Of a stretch of DNA of 9,905 bases, positions 4,859-9,905 are shown one piece after another. The translations under genes were made by a program, and so were the position numbers. Position 1 is the first letter of the stretch. Each line of letters opens with the position of its first letter. This DNA comes from UBA12079 sp964608745. Its GTDB lineage: Bacteria; Patescibacteriota; Minisyncoccia; Phycocordibacterales; UBA12079. The stretch covers positions 1-9,905 of the forward strand of contig CAZSPC010000023.1 of NCBI GenBank assembly GCA_964608745.1, in the 5' to 3' direction. The notes beneath the pieces were generated by a model. It saw only the letters and a list, made by a program, of their open reading frames with translations, did not search any database and was not told the DNA's origin.

Positions 4859-5860
4859 TTATTCCATCGCTTTTAATACATGTTTGATAAGCGTATTGGT
4901 ATACCCCATTTCATTATCATACCAAGCTAATACTTTTACCAAGTTACCACCAACCACTCTTGTGAACTGCAAATCAACAATCGAAGCATAAGGATTACCA
5001 ACAATATCAGAAGAAACAATTGGCTCGTCGGTAACTGTAAAAATTCCCTCCCATTTTGGATCTTTGCTTGCTTCTTCTAGAATTTTATTTACTTCTTTCA
5101 CTGTCGTTTCTTTTTTGGCTATAAAAGTAATATCAAGAAGCGAGCCAGAAATGACCGGTACACGCATTGCAATTCCATCAAACATTCCTTCCAAATCTGT
5201 CATCACCTTGGTAGTAGCAACCGCTGCGCCTGTAGTTGAAGGAATAATATTTTGAGCACCAGCGCGTCCTTTTCGAAAATCTTTTTCATTGGGAGAGTCA
5301 ACCATTTTTTGAGTTGCGGTATACCCATGAACAGTATTTAGCATTGCTTTTTCAATACCAATAGTATTTTTTAAGATATTTAACACAGGGCTACCTGCGT
5401 TTGTAGTACAAGATGCATTTGAGCTTATCTGACAAGTTTTCAACTCGTCGTCGTTCACTCCCATCAAAATTGTTTTAGCATCTGCTGATGGTGACGAAAT
5501 AACAACCTTCTTCGCCCCGGCATCAATGTGAGCCCGAGCTTTTTCTTTTGTTGTGAAAACACCAGTTGATTCAACCACCACATCAATATTCAAATCACCC
5601 CAAGGTAGTTTTGATGGATCTTTTTCGCTTAAAAATTGAATTTCTTTTCCACTGATAACAAGATTATCTTTTTTTACTTCAATATTTTGCTTACTCATCC
5701 CATGAGCAGTATCATATTTCAAAAGATAGGCAATATTTTCAATACTACCCAAGTCATTTACGGCAACGATATCTATCTGGTCATTATCATATGCCATTTT
5801 AATAAATGCTCGGCCAATTCGACCAACGCCGTTAATTGCAACTCGTAATTTACTATTCAT
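4859..5860 (-). CDS. gap: glyceraldehyde-3-phosphate dehydrogenase, type I
   Basis: A full-length 333-residue GAPDH (family usual about 330-340), oxidising glyceraldehyde-3-P to 1,3-bisphosphoglycerate in glycolysis. The NAD-binding loop is INGVGRIGR (9-17), followed by VAVNDL with D36, which favours NAD over NADP. The catalytic motif is SSNASCTTN with C151, and H178 in TVHGYT is the activating histidine. Substrate-phosphate and fold signatures NIIPSTTGAA and WYDNEMGYTN are present. The usual SCTTNCLAP reads SCTTNAGSP, so the second, non-catalytic Cys is absent. The start at 5860 is fixed by the conserved N-terminal strand; no SD is seen. The gene appears monocistronic, with the toxin-antitoxin promoter immediately after it. 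Confidence 0.97.
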   Translation of the reverse strand: MNSKLRVAINGVGRIGRAFIKMAYDNDQIDIVAVNDLGSIENIAYLLKYDTAHGMSKQNIEVKKDNLVISGKEIQFLSEKDPSKLPWGDLNIDVVVESTGVFTTKEKARAHIDAGAKKVVISSPSADAKTILMGVNDDELKTCQISSNASCTTNAGSPVLNILKNTIGIEKAMLNTVHGYTATQKMVDSPNEKDFRKGRAGAQNIIPSTTGAAVATTKVMTDLEGMFDGIAMRVPVISGSLLDITFIAKKETTVKEVNKILEEASKDPKWEGIFTVTDEPIVSSDIVGNPYASIVDLQFTRVVGGNLVKVLAWYDNEMGYTNTLIKHVLKAME

Positions 5861-5935
5861 ATTTCTAAAAGTTAATTTTTATGTATTTATAATAACACAC
5901 TAAACAAAAGCACCAAATCACAAATTCCAAATTAT

Positions 5936-5979
5936 AAATTGTGGGTTTTACCAGCGGTCGTGAATAAAACCCACAATTT
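5936..5979. repeat. perfect 15-bp inverted repeat between gap and the Cys-rich gene
   Basis: AAATTGTGGGTTTTA (5936-5950) and TAAAACCCACAATTT (5965-5979) are exact complements around a 14-nt loop. It sits about 75 bp upstream of gap and 22 bp upstream of the -35 box of the divergent plus-strand gene. No T-run follows on either strand, so it is not an ordinary intrinsic terminator. An operator, an mRNA-leader structure or a repeat element are all possible. Confidence 0.6.
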
Positions 5980-6001
5980 TGAATAAAATACTTTAAGGCT
6001 A

Positions 6002-6031
6002 TTGACAACCCCCTTCTCTCTCTGCTAATAT
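6002..6031 (+). promoter_or_regulatory. strong extended -10 sigma70-type promoter
   Basis: TTGACA at 6002-6007, an 18-bp spacer, and TAATAT at 6026-6031 preceded by TGC (extended -10). The -35 is a perfect consensus. It drives the small Cys-rich gene, giving a leader of roughly 50 nt. The same TGCTAAT word recurs in the promoter at 8403-8430. Confidence 0.75.
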
Positions 6032-6088
6032 TGTTCATAGGATATATGTTAGAAAAAATTACAAATAAATCAACAACAGGAGTTAGGT

Positions 6089-6244
6089 ATGGAAGAAAAA
6101 TGCAACGAACTTAGAGGGGTAGATTTTTTTTGGTTAGACGGAGAAAGTGATATCTGTGAGCACCCAGACAAAATGGGGGATATATGCACCCGACATAACT
6201 GTCCCAAAGTTGCTGTCTGTGTGCAAAATGTTGAATACCCATAA
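6089..6244 (+). CDS. 51-residue Cys/His-rich microprotein
   Basis: The reading frame is supported by a complete set of signals: consensus promoter at 6002-6031, SD AGGAG (6078-6082) six bases before the ATG, and an intrinsic terminator 5 bp after the TAA. The product has no signal peptide or membrane segment. It carries five Cys (C5, C23, C33, C38, C44) and two His (H25, H36), arranged as C-x17-C-x-H-x7-C-x2-H-x-C-x5-C, which suggests a small metal-binding (zinc or Fe-S) knuckle. The N-terminal half is acidic with an aromatic cluster (VDFFWLDGE). Base composition is visibly more GC-rich than the neighbours, and this is the only plus-strand protein gene supported here. I recognise no family. 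Alternatives are a redox-active Cys protein or a recently acquired cargo gene. Confidence 0.7.
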   Translation: MEEKCNELRGVDFFWLDGESDICEHPDKMGDICTRHNCPKVAVCVQNVEYP

Positions 6245-6249
6245 CCACA

Positions 6250-6287
6250 AAATCACCAGATCAATATACTAGATTTGGTGATTTTTT
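6250..6287 (+). terminator. intrinsic terminator of the Cys-rich gene
   Basis: AAATCACCAGATC (6250-6262) pairs with GATTTGGTGATTT (6272-6284) with one wobble, a 9-nt loop, and six Ts completing the arm and tail. On the minus strand the same stem follows the rodA stop codon with a shorter TTTT tail, so it may also serve rodA. Confidence 0.8.
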
Positions 6288-6291
6288 ACTT

Positions 6292-7419
6292 TTAACTAAT
6301 TCCTAAAAACTCATGTCTGGTATCTTCTTTATGAAACTCTCTTGCCCCCCTTCTCATTCCCATCAAAATACCTAATCCAACAAATTCTGCTAATAGATGT
6401 GAACCTCCATAACTCATAAATGGTATGGTCACCCCTGTAACAGGAAGTAAGCCTATATTCATTCCCACATGAACAACAAAATGACTAATAAATAAAATTG
6501 CCAAACCTAAAGCAAATAAAGTTTCAAAATTAGAAGCTCCGTGTATTGCGTTTAAAAGAATTCTCCAAACAACTAGTGCATATAAAAGAAATAGAATAAT
6601 AACACCAACGAATCCCCACTCTTCTGCAAAAGAAGCAAAAATAAAATCGGTTTCATATTCTGGTAAAAATTGTAATCGAGATTGCGTGCCATAACCAACC
6701 CCCTTTCCTAACAACTGACCAGAACCAGTTGCAATTGTAGACTGGTACGCATTATAACCACTTCCTTGAATATCAGCCAATGGATGAATGAAAGTTACAA
6801 TTCTTTGTTTTTGATAATCCTGAAAAACAAAACCCCATAAACCAACAAAAGCGATGGCACCAGCTAAGAAAACCATTAGTAAATGTTTCTTCGAAATACC
6901 CGAAACAAGCACCATTCCAAACCAGATCAAAAAAATAATAATTGCTGAACCAAAATCAGGTTGTAACAAAACTAAAATAAAAAAGATTAAAGCATAAATT
7001 CCAGAAACAAAAATATGTTTAAAGTGAGCAATTTCAATATGTCTTTTCGAGAAATACTTTGCCAGTAATAATATCAGTATAAGTTTTACAAAATCAGCCG
7101 GCTGAAATGACGCAAATCCTAAGTTAAACCAAGATTGAGCCCCTTTAAAAACACTACCTGTTATAAATAAAGCAGTAAGCAAGCCAGTAAAAATAAAAAA
7201 CAAAATCGTCAAAACACGAGTTTGTTTTAAAAAAGAAAAATCAACAAAACTAAGAACAAAAAAAATAACAATAGAAATCGATGCCCAAAGAGTTTGTTTT
7301 TCAAAAAAATAGTTTTCTCCCACAAAAGAATTCATAGTTACCAAACCAGCAACTACCAAAGGCAAAACAGCAAAAAAAAGAATCCAATCTATATTTGTTC
7401 TAGATTTAAGAAAAGACAT
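6292..7419 (-). CDS. rodA: RodA, SEDS peptidoglycan glycosyltransferase
   Basis: A 375-residue polytopic membrane protein of the SEDS family (RodA/FtsW), which polymerises lipid II during cell elongation with a class B PBP. About ten hydrophobic helices are evident. The signature extracytoplasmic segment GSGQLLGKGVGYGTQS is followed by LPEYETDFIFA, which holds the essential Asp of SEDS enzymes, and EEWGFVG. The C-terminal TGVTIPFMSYGGS motif is intact. RodA rather than FtsW is favoured by the short N-terminus and the TQSRLQFLPE wording. ATG at 7419 is preferred over an upstream TTG (7437) inside a low-complexity leader. No SD is visible. No PBP2 or mre genes are in the window. Confidence 0.95.
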   Translation of the reverse strand: MSFLKSRTNIDWILFFAVLPLVVAGLVTMNSFVGENYFFEKQTLWASISIVIFFVLSFVDFSFLKQTRVLTILFFIFTGLLTALFITGSVFKGAQSWFNLGFASFQPADFVKLILILLLAKYFSKRHIEIAHFKHIFVSGIYALIFFILVLLQPDFGSAIIIFLIWFGMVLVSGISKKHLLMVFLAGAIAFVGLWGFVFQDYQKQRIVTFIHPLADIQGSGYNAYQSTIATGSGQLLGKGVGYGTQSRLQFLPEYETDFIFASFAEEWGFVGVIILFLLYALVVWRILLNAIHGASNFETLFALGLAILFISHFVVHVGMNIGLLPVTGVTIPFMSYGGSHLLAEFVGLGILMGMRRGAREFHKEDTRHEFLGIS

Positions 7420-7429
7420 ATGTTTAAAA

Positions 7430-7550
7430 ATTTTCAATTTTCAATTTGCAATTTTCAAACAATCTTCAAATAAATTAATTTTCAATGTTTTAAAATTTAG
7501 GTTTTAAAAAATTTTAAATTATTTAAAAATTATAAATTAAAAATTAAAAA
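7430..7550. repeat. low-complexity AT-rich leader of rodA
   Basis: The minus strand carries near-tandem copies of TTGAAAAT / TTGCAAAT directly upstream of the rodA start, then a long A/T-only stretch up to the terminator of the upstream gene. No SD and no convincing -35/-10 pair can be singled out because TATAAT-like words are everywhere. Confidence 0.5.
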
Positions 7551-7583
7551 TTCTTCTGAAATAGCTCTGCTATTTCAGAAGAG
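7551..7583 (-). terminator. terminator whose stem contains the stop codon of the upstream gene
   Basis: CTTCTGAAATAG and CTATTTCAGAAG are exact 12-bp complements (7570-7581 with 7553-7564) around a 5-nt loop, extendable by one or two pairs. On the minus strand an AATTTTTAATTTTT tract follows. The 5' arm encodes the last residues and TAG of the membrane-anchored protein, so terminating ribosomes would cover the stem. Confidence 0.75.
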
Positions 7584-8322
7584 GTATTACTTCAATTTTT
7601 GAAATATCTTCTGGTAATTCGTTCCAAGTAAACACAATTTGTTCTGTTTCGTTTCTATTTAACCTATCAATGATTGTTTTAGAAAAGCCAACTGCATTAT
7701 CTTTACTATCAGAAAGAATTGCGGTTACCTCAATATTTTTTAAATTTTGAACCGATCTATTTTCAATACTCGCTTCTAATCGTGCCTTTTTACCATCACG
7801 AATTAAATCTTTATTCAAAACAACGAGCTCTGGTTGTTCGTCAGATGTTCTCACCCAATTAAAATCCGATGTAAACTCGAATAGAGGTGATCTAGTTGGT
7901 ACACGGTTATCAACAAAAATATTACCCTCAAAAACCGGGAATATACTTCTTGGGAGAATATCGATCACTCCTGTTCTTTCTGTCACCAAAATACTATTTT
8001 CATCATAAAGCTTAAAAGAATATTCTACATCTTTTGCTCCAGTTTTTGGATTAGGGTTTTCGATAAGTGCGATTGCATTATACACCCCGTCTGATACTTT
8101 CATTAGACGGCTCCACAAAACAACAGGGTCAATCGCCTGAAACGAGCAAACTTTTGGACAAGATCCTCCGCAGTCAATTCCGCTTTCGTCTTGGTTTTGA
8201 ATACCGTCTTCACAATTAGGAGCTTCATAGAAATATACAAAATAAATGGTTATAGAAATAACCAAAACAATGGCTAAAAAACCACTTAGATAAATTGTTC
8301 TTCTTTTTGATGACCAAGACAT
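7570..8322 (-). CDS. single-pass membrane protein with Cys-rich stalk and extracytoplasmic beta domains
   Basis: A 250-residue protein with a short basic N-terminus (SSKRR), one membrane helix (about residues 10-31), then a Cys-rich motif with C37, C51, C55 and C59 in the pattern C-x-DG-x-QN-x6-DCGG-x-C-x3-C. Related DG..N..E..DCGG..C motifs occur in many secreted proteins and probably form disulfides or bind metal. The rest looks like beta-sandwich material with FxLYD-like wording (SFKLYDEN at about 102-109, and a second segment with ASIENRSVQNLKNIEVTAIL). The topology is N-in with an outer soluble domain. It precedes rodA but is separated by a strong terminator, so the two need not be one operon. 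Function unknown. Confidence 0.8.
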   Translation of the reverse strand: MSWSSKRRTIYLSGFLAIVLVISITIYFVYFYEAPNCEDGIQNQDESGIDCGGSCPKVCSFQAIDPVVLWSRLMKVSDGVYNAIALIENPNPKTGAKDVEYSFKLYDENSILVTERTGVIDILPRSIFPVFEGNIFVDNRVPTRSPLFEFTSDFNWVRTSDEQPELVVLNKDLIRDGKKARLEASIENRSVQNLKNIEVTAILSDSKDNAVGFSKTIIDRLNRNETEQIVFTWNELPEDISKIEVIPLLK

Positions 8323-8365
8323 AATGTTAGTTTTTAGTTAAATAGTTTTTAGTTTTTAGTAAGGT
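8323..8365 (-). promoter_or_regulatory. A-rich leader with repeated ACTAAAAACTA words
   Basis: Immediately upstream of the membrane-protein ATG the minus strand carries three near-copies of CTAAAAACTA. The same word family occurs before the NYN gene (about 613-628). No SD is present. A possible but weak promoter lies farther out (TTAAAG, 17 bp, TATTAT), overlapping the opposing strong promoter. Confidence 0.35.
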
Positions 8366-8402
8366 GTTTAAATAATACCAAAAAAATATTAAAACTTTAA
8401 TC

Positions 8403-8430
8403 TTGACAAATTAAAGGGGTATGCTAATCT
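8403..8430 (+). promoter_or_regulatory. strong plus-strand promoter facing the rRNA operon
   Basis: TTGACA (8403-8408), a 16-bp spacer and TAATCT (8425-8430) with TGC immediately before it, an extended -10. It closely resembles the promoter at 6002-6031. It points right, head-on to the rRNA operon, and no supported protein gene lies downstream. Transcripts would start near 8437, run through the 5S-derived repeat and meet a terminator-like hairpin ending near 8587. Confidence 0.6.
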
Positions 8431-8483
8431 TTTTTGAGAATAAAAAAACTCAAGTGCTTAATGTTGTTATATTCTCCGGCTAA

Positions 8484-8646
8484 GGGGTTGTTTTTAAACT
8501 TGCTTTCGTTACTAAAATTCTTAAATTTAAACCGAGACAAAAAGAAAAAATTTAGCTTATGCCTAAGCATAGGCTAAATTTTTTCTTGAAGTCGCAGGTT
8601 AAATTTAAGAATTTTAGTAGAAATGAAGTTTAAATAACAACCCCCC
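8484..8646. repeat. 163-bp near-perfect palindrome
   Basis: The left arm (8484-8533, starting GGGGTTGTT) and right arm (8597-8646, ending AACAACCCCCC) are complementary along about 48 bases with scattered mismatches. They enclose a second hairpin of 21-bp arms at 8542-8562 and 8567-8587. It sits precisely in the loop of the small hairpin of the 5S-derived unit, and copy 1 preserves the uninterrupted site. It therefore looks like an inserted foldback element, or alternatively the ancestral state lost from copy 1 by slippage. Confidence 0.75.
8542..8587. terminator. bidirectional intrinsic terminator at the palindrome core
   Basis: A 21-bp stem with one mismatch and a CTAA loop, with AAGAAAAAAT on one side and ATTTTTTCTT on the other, so a U-run follows the GC-containing stem on both strands. 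On the minus strand it would end the rRNA operon transcript; on the plus strand it would end RNA from the promoter at 8403. Confidence 0.65.
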
Positions 8647-8697
8647 AACGCCGAAGCTACCTACCTTCTCCATACAAAGAGTGCTTTTTAATACAAA

Positions 8698-8790
8698 ATA
8701 AAAAAACTCAAGTGCTTAATGTTGTTATATTCTCCGGCTAAACGCCGAAGCTACCTACCTTCTCCATACAAAGAGTGCTCTTTTACAAAA
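8698..8790 (-). repeat. 5S-rRNA-derived repeat unit, copy 1
   Basis: A 93-bp tandem copy directly downstream of the 5S gene. It carries the 5S 3' segment, the CTTCGGC/GCCGGAG hairpin with intact GTTTA loop (one G-T wobble), the AACATTAAGCACTTGAG trailer and a T-run. It is almost identical to the flanks of copy 2. The three trailers (5S, copy 1, copy 2) would give the rRNA operon three similar CTTGAG-T-run 3' ends. Confidence 0.75.
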
Positions 8791-8791
8791 T

Positions 8792-8939
8792 AAAAAAACT
8801 CAAGTACTTAATGTTGGCGTCTACCTACTTTCCCCATAAAAGAGTATCATCGGCTCTAGAAAGCTTAACTTCCGTGTTCGAAATGGGAACGGGTGGACCC
8901 TTTCCGACGAAACACCAACATTAAAAACTTGAGTTTTTT
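8792..8939 (-). promoter_or_regulatory. extended 5S processing stalk
   Basis: Beyond the 5S ends, AAAAAACTCAAG on the 5' side and CTTGAGTTTTTT on the 3' side continue the terminal helix, interrupted only by a 3-nt internal mismatch. The precursor therefore forms a long stalk suited to RNase cleavage. The 3' arm with its T-run also has terminator character. Confidence 0.6.
8808..8924 (-). rRNA. rrf: 5S ribosomal RNA
   Basis: About 117 nt on the minus strand. The conserved core is plain: GGGTCCACCCGTTCCCATTT, then CGAACACGGAAGTTAAGC, then a helix IV/V region ending GTAGGTAGACGCC. Terminal arms TTAATGTTGG and CCAACATTAA pair exactly and define the ends to within a few bases. It is the last gene of the rRNA operon, separated from the 23S end by about 800 bp containing tRNA-Thr, an unusually long spacer. 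A reading frame across it (8865-9095) is not a gene. Confidence 0.95.
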
Positions 8940-9315
8940 GTTTTTTTTATTTATTTTTTTTAACTGAATACTTGCCCGCACACCAACTTTACCATCGTTA
9001 CATTGTGTTTTAAAAACATTATTACAAACAATCAAGTTTAGACTAGAAAATAAATCTAATAATAACTCAATGATGCAACAAAAACACAATGGCAAAGTTG
9101 GTGTGTGGGTTGAGAACTAAAAACGAGTGAGGAAAACACTCTTAATAAATTGTGGTAATTAAACCTAACAAAATATCTTTTGAAGCCCGGCTAGACTTTC
9201 AAAAATAAAAGCACTTCGTCTTATATTAACTCCTCGGCTCAATAATTTTAAAAAATAAATTTTTTAAAATTATATTCGCTCTACGTCGTTAATAAGTATT
9301 TTCCTCAAAAAAATT
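8925..9315. other. spacer between tRNA-Thr and 5S, no gene seen
   Basis: About 390 bp of AT-rich transcribed spacer. It holds a large inverted repeat (8975-9109) and a perfect 15-bp hairpin (9242-9256 with 9259-9273, loop AA). A small stem GAGTG/CACTC lies near 9125. No tRNA cloverleaf, ORF with start signals, or promoter was found. Confidence 0.6.
8975..9109. repeat. 135-bp inverted-repeat element in the 23S-5S spacer
   Basis: Outer arms CCCGCACACCAACTTT (8975-8990) and AAAGTTGGTGTGTGGG (9094-9109) pair with one wobble. Inner arms CATTGTGTTTT (9001-9011) and AAAACACAATG (9081-9091) pair exactly, leaving a 69-nt AT-rich loop. It may be a processing helix of the pre-rRNA or an inserted miniature element. 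Confidence 0.6.
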
Positions 9316-9390
9316 TGGAGTCCATAATGTGATTCGAACACATGACCTTTTCCTTACCAAGGAAATGCTCTACCACTGAGCTATATGGAC
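9316..9390 (-). tRNA. tRNA-Thr, anticodon GGU
   Basis: A complete 75-nt cloverleaf on the minus strand: acceptor GTCCATA/TATGGAC, T8 and A9, D-stem GCTC/GAGC, anticodon stem TTTCC/GGAAA with loop TTGGTAA (anticodon GGT, reading ACC/ACU), variable AGGTC, T-stem ATGTG/CACAT with loop TTCGAAT. The discriminator is T and the 3' CCA is encoded. All stems are fully paired. It lies between 23S and 5S, an uncommon place for a Thr tRNA, and a TTTTTTT run follows the CCA within a few bases. Confidence 0.96.
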
Positions 9391-9732
9391 TCACAAATTT
9401 AAAAGAACAAATGGTCGGATGCTTCTCCCTCTTTGTTGGCGAGGCTTACCATTAGCTTCTTCAAAAAAGAAGAAGCATCCGTTACAAGTCGCTCCTCGCT
9501 ACGCTCGAAAGACAAGTGCTGAGTAATAAGTAGTAAGTAATAAGTAAAAAATTTCTAAAGAAATTTTTTAAATTACTTATTACTTACACCTTACTACTTC
9601 GCACTTGCTCCGAGCGTAGCGAGGGGCAACCTACCCATTTTTAATTCTCAAAGAATCTAAAAATTTAATAAAATTAAATTTTTAGATCTGTAGATAAAAA
9701 TTATCGTCACAAAAAATTGTGTTCTTTAAATT
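9391..9732. other. spacer between 23S and tRNA-Thr, no gene seen
   Basis: About 340 bp holding three inverted repeats: GGATGCTTCT/AGAAGCATCC (9417-9426 with 9471-9480), a long foldback (9491-9627), and a perfect 14-bp hairpin with an AAA loop (9656-9669 with 9673-9686) near the 23S end. No additional tRNA or ORF with signals was found. Confidence 0.6.
9491..9627. repeat. 137-bp foldback element in the rRNA spacer
   Basis: The end arms CCTCGCTACGCTCG (9494-9507) and CGAGCGTAGCGAGG (9611-9624) are perfect complements and extend outward with a wobble. Inside, CAAGTGC/GCACTTG and a long GTAAGTAATAAGTA-type arm pair towards the centre ATTTCT-AA-AGAAAT. GC-rich ends and AT-rich interior make the borders sharp, as in a miniature inverted-repeat element. 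Confidence 0.7.
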
Positions 9733-9905
9733 CCGAATAAGAAATATCAATGAATTAGTACTCCTCAGCTGAATGCATTACTGCACTTACACTTAGAGCC
9801 TATCACCTGATCATCTCTCAGGAATTTCAACGATTCCTAATCTTGAAGTTGGCTTCCCTCTTAGATGCTTTCAGAGGTTATCCATTCCCAACTTAGCTAC
9901 CCAGC
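9733..9905 (-). rRNA. rrl: 23S ribosomal RNA, 3' end (partial)
   Basis: The minus strand carries the highly conserved 3' domain VI ending: GCTGGGTAGCTAAGTTGGGA, AACCTCTGAAAGCATCTAAG, GGGAAGCC, then CTGAGGAGTACTAAT and about 20 more bases. The 3' boundary is estimated from distance after the ACTAAT motif and may be off by several bases. The gene continues past the right window edge. Confidence 0.94.

Larger units (their letters stand above)
8440..8697 (-). repeat. 5S-rRNA-derived repeat unit, copy 2, interrupted by a palindrome
   Basis: On the minus strand this unit reproduces the 3' third of the 5S gene plus its downstream trailer: the ACTCTTT...ATGG.GAAGGTAGGTAG portion, then AACATTAAGCACTTGAG and a T-run. 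Instead of the 5S ACGCC it has a short hairpin CTTCGGC-loop-GCCGGAG. In this copy the hairpin loop is split by the palindrome at 8484-8646. Outside that insertion it is nearly identical to copy 1. It is a pseudogene fragment, not a functional 5S. Confidence 0.75.

Noticed and set aside
8461..8579. Short plus-strand ORFs starting at the ATG inside the 5S-derived repeats
   Set aside because: They lack an SD, differ completely between the two copies after the shared first codons, and run into the palindrome or a T-run. The orphan promoter is better explained by a non-coding RNA or a relic.
8440..8850. CRISPR or integron attC array
   Set aside because: There are only two degenerate units plus the 5S itself, without unique spacers of constant length or the attC core words. 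Homology to the 5S 3' end explains the repetition.
8865..9095. 76-codon minus-strand reading frame overlapping the 5S gene
   Set aside because: It runs through the 5S rRNA 5' half and its processing stalk, has low-complexity composition and no start signals.

Overview
The window is an AT-rich bacterial stretch that fits a small-genome lineage, most likely Patescibacteria (CPR) or a similar group. That placement is an inference. It rests on compact minus-strand gene clusters, A-rich leaders mostly without Shine-Dalgarno sequences, a stand-alone N-terminal transketolase subunit, a divergent Rpe, a Mycobacterium-type RpiB, and an rRNA operon with an unusually long 23S-5S spacer. Nearly everything is transcribed leftwards (minus strand). 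The one supported plus-strand protein gene is a 51-residue Cys-rich ORF at 6089-6244.

Layout, in the direction of minus-strand transcription. (1) 9905-8400 is the tail of an rRNA operon: 23S 3' end, tRNA-Thr(GGU), 5S. After the 5S come two degenerate copies of its own 3' portion. One copy carries a palindrome of about 160 bp with a bidirectional terminator-like core, and a strong plus-strand promoter points head-on into the array. The spacers are full of long inverted repeats. (2) 8322-6292 holds a membrane-anchored protein with a Cys-rich stalk, ending in a terminator that contains its own stop codon, and then rodA. (3) 6244-6002 is the plus-strand island: extended -10 promoter, good SD, Cys/His-rich microprotein, intrinsic terminator. 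(4) 5860-4859 is GAPDH. (5) 4853-3256 has its own promoter and a twin operator-like repeat, then RHH antitoxin, RelE/ParE-type toxin and GNAT acetyltransferase (translationally coupled), followed closely by rpiB. (6) 3247-1435 holds rpe behind a structured leader, a 175-bp inverted-repeat element, and the transketolase N-terminal subunit. (7) 1434-91 holds a REP-like palindrome, a small membrane protein, a P-loop kinase and a NYN/PIN-like RNase-fold protein, tightly packed.

Functionally, GAPDH, RpiB, Rpe and transketolase-N belong to lower glycolysis and the non-oxidative pentose phosphate pathway. A toxin-antitoxin module is embedded between them. RodA makes septum-independent wall peptidoglycan. 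No complete novel defence or mobile system is visible. The most interesting material is the 5S-derived repeat array with its palindrome and opposing promoter, the autonomous Cys-rich microgene, the toxin-antitoxin-acetyltransferase arrangement, and the recurring foldback elements at gene junctions.
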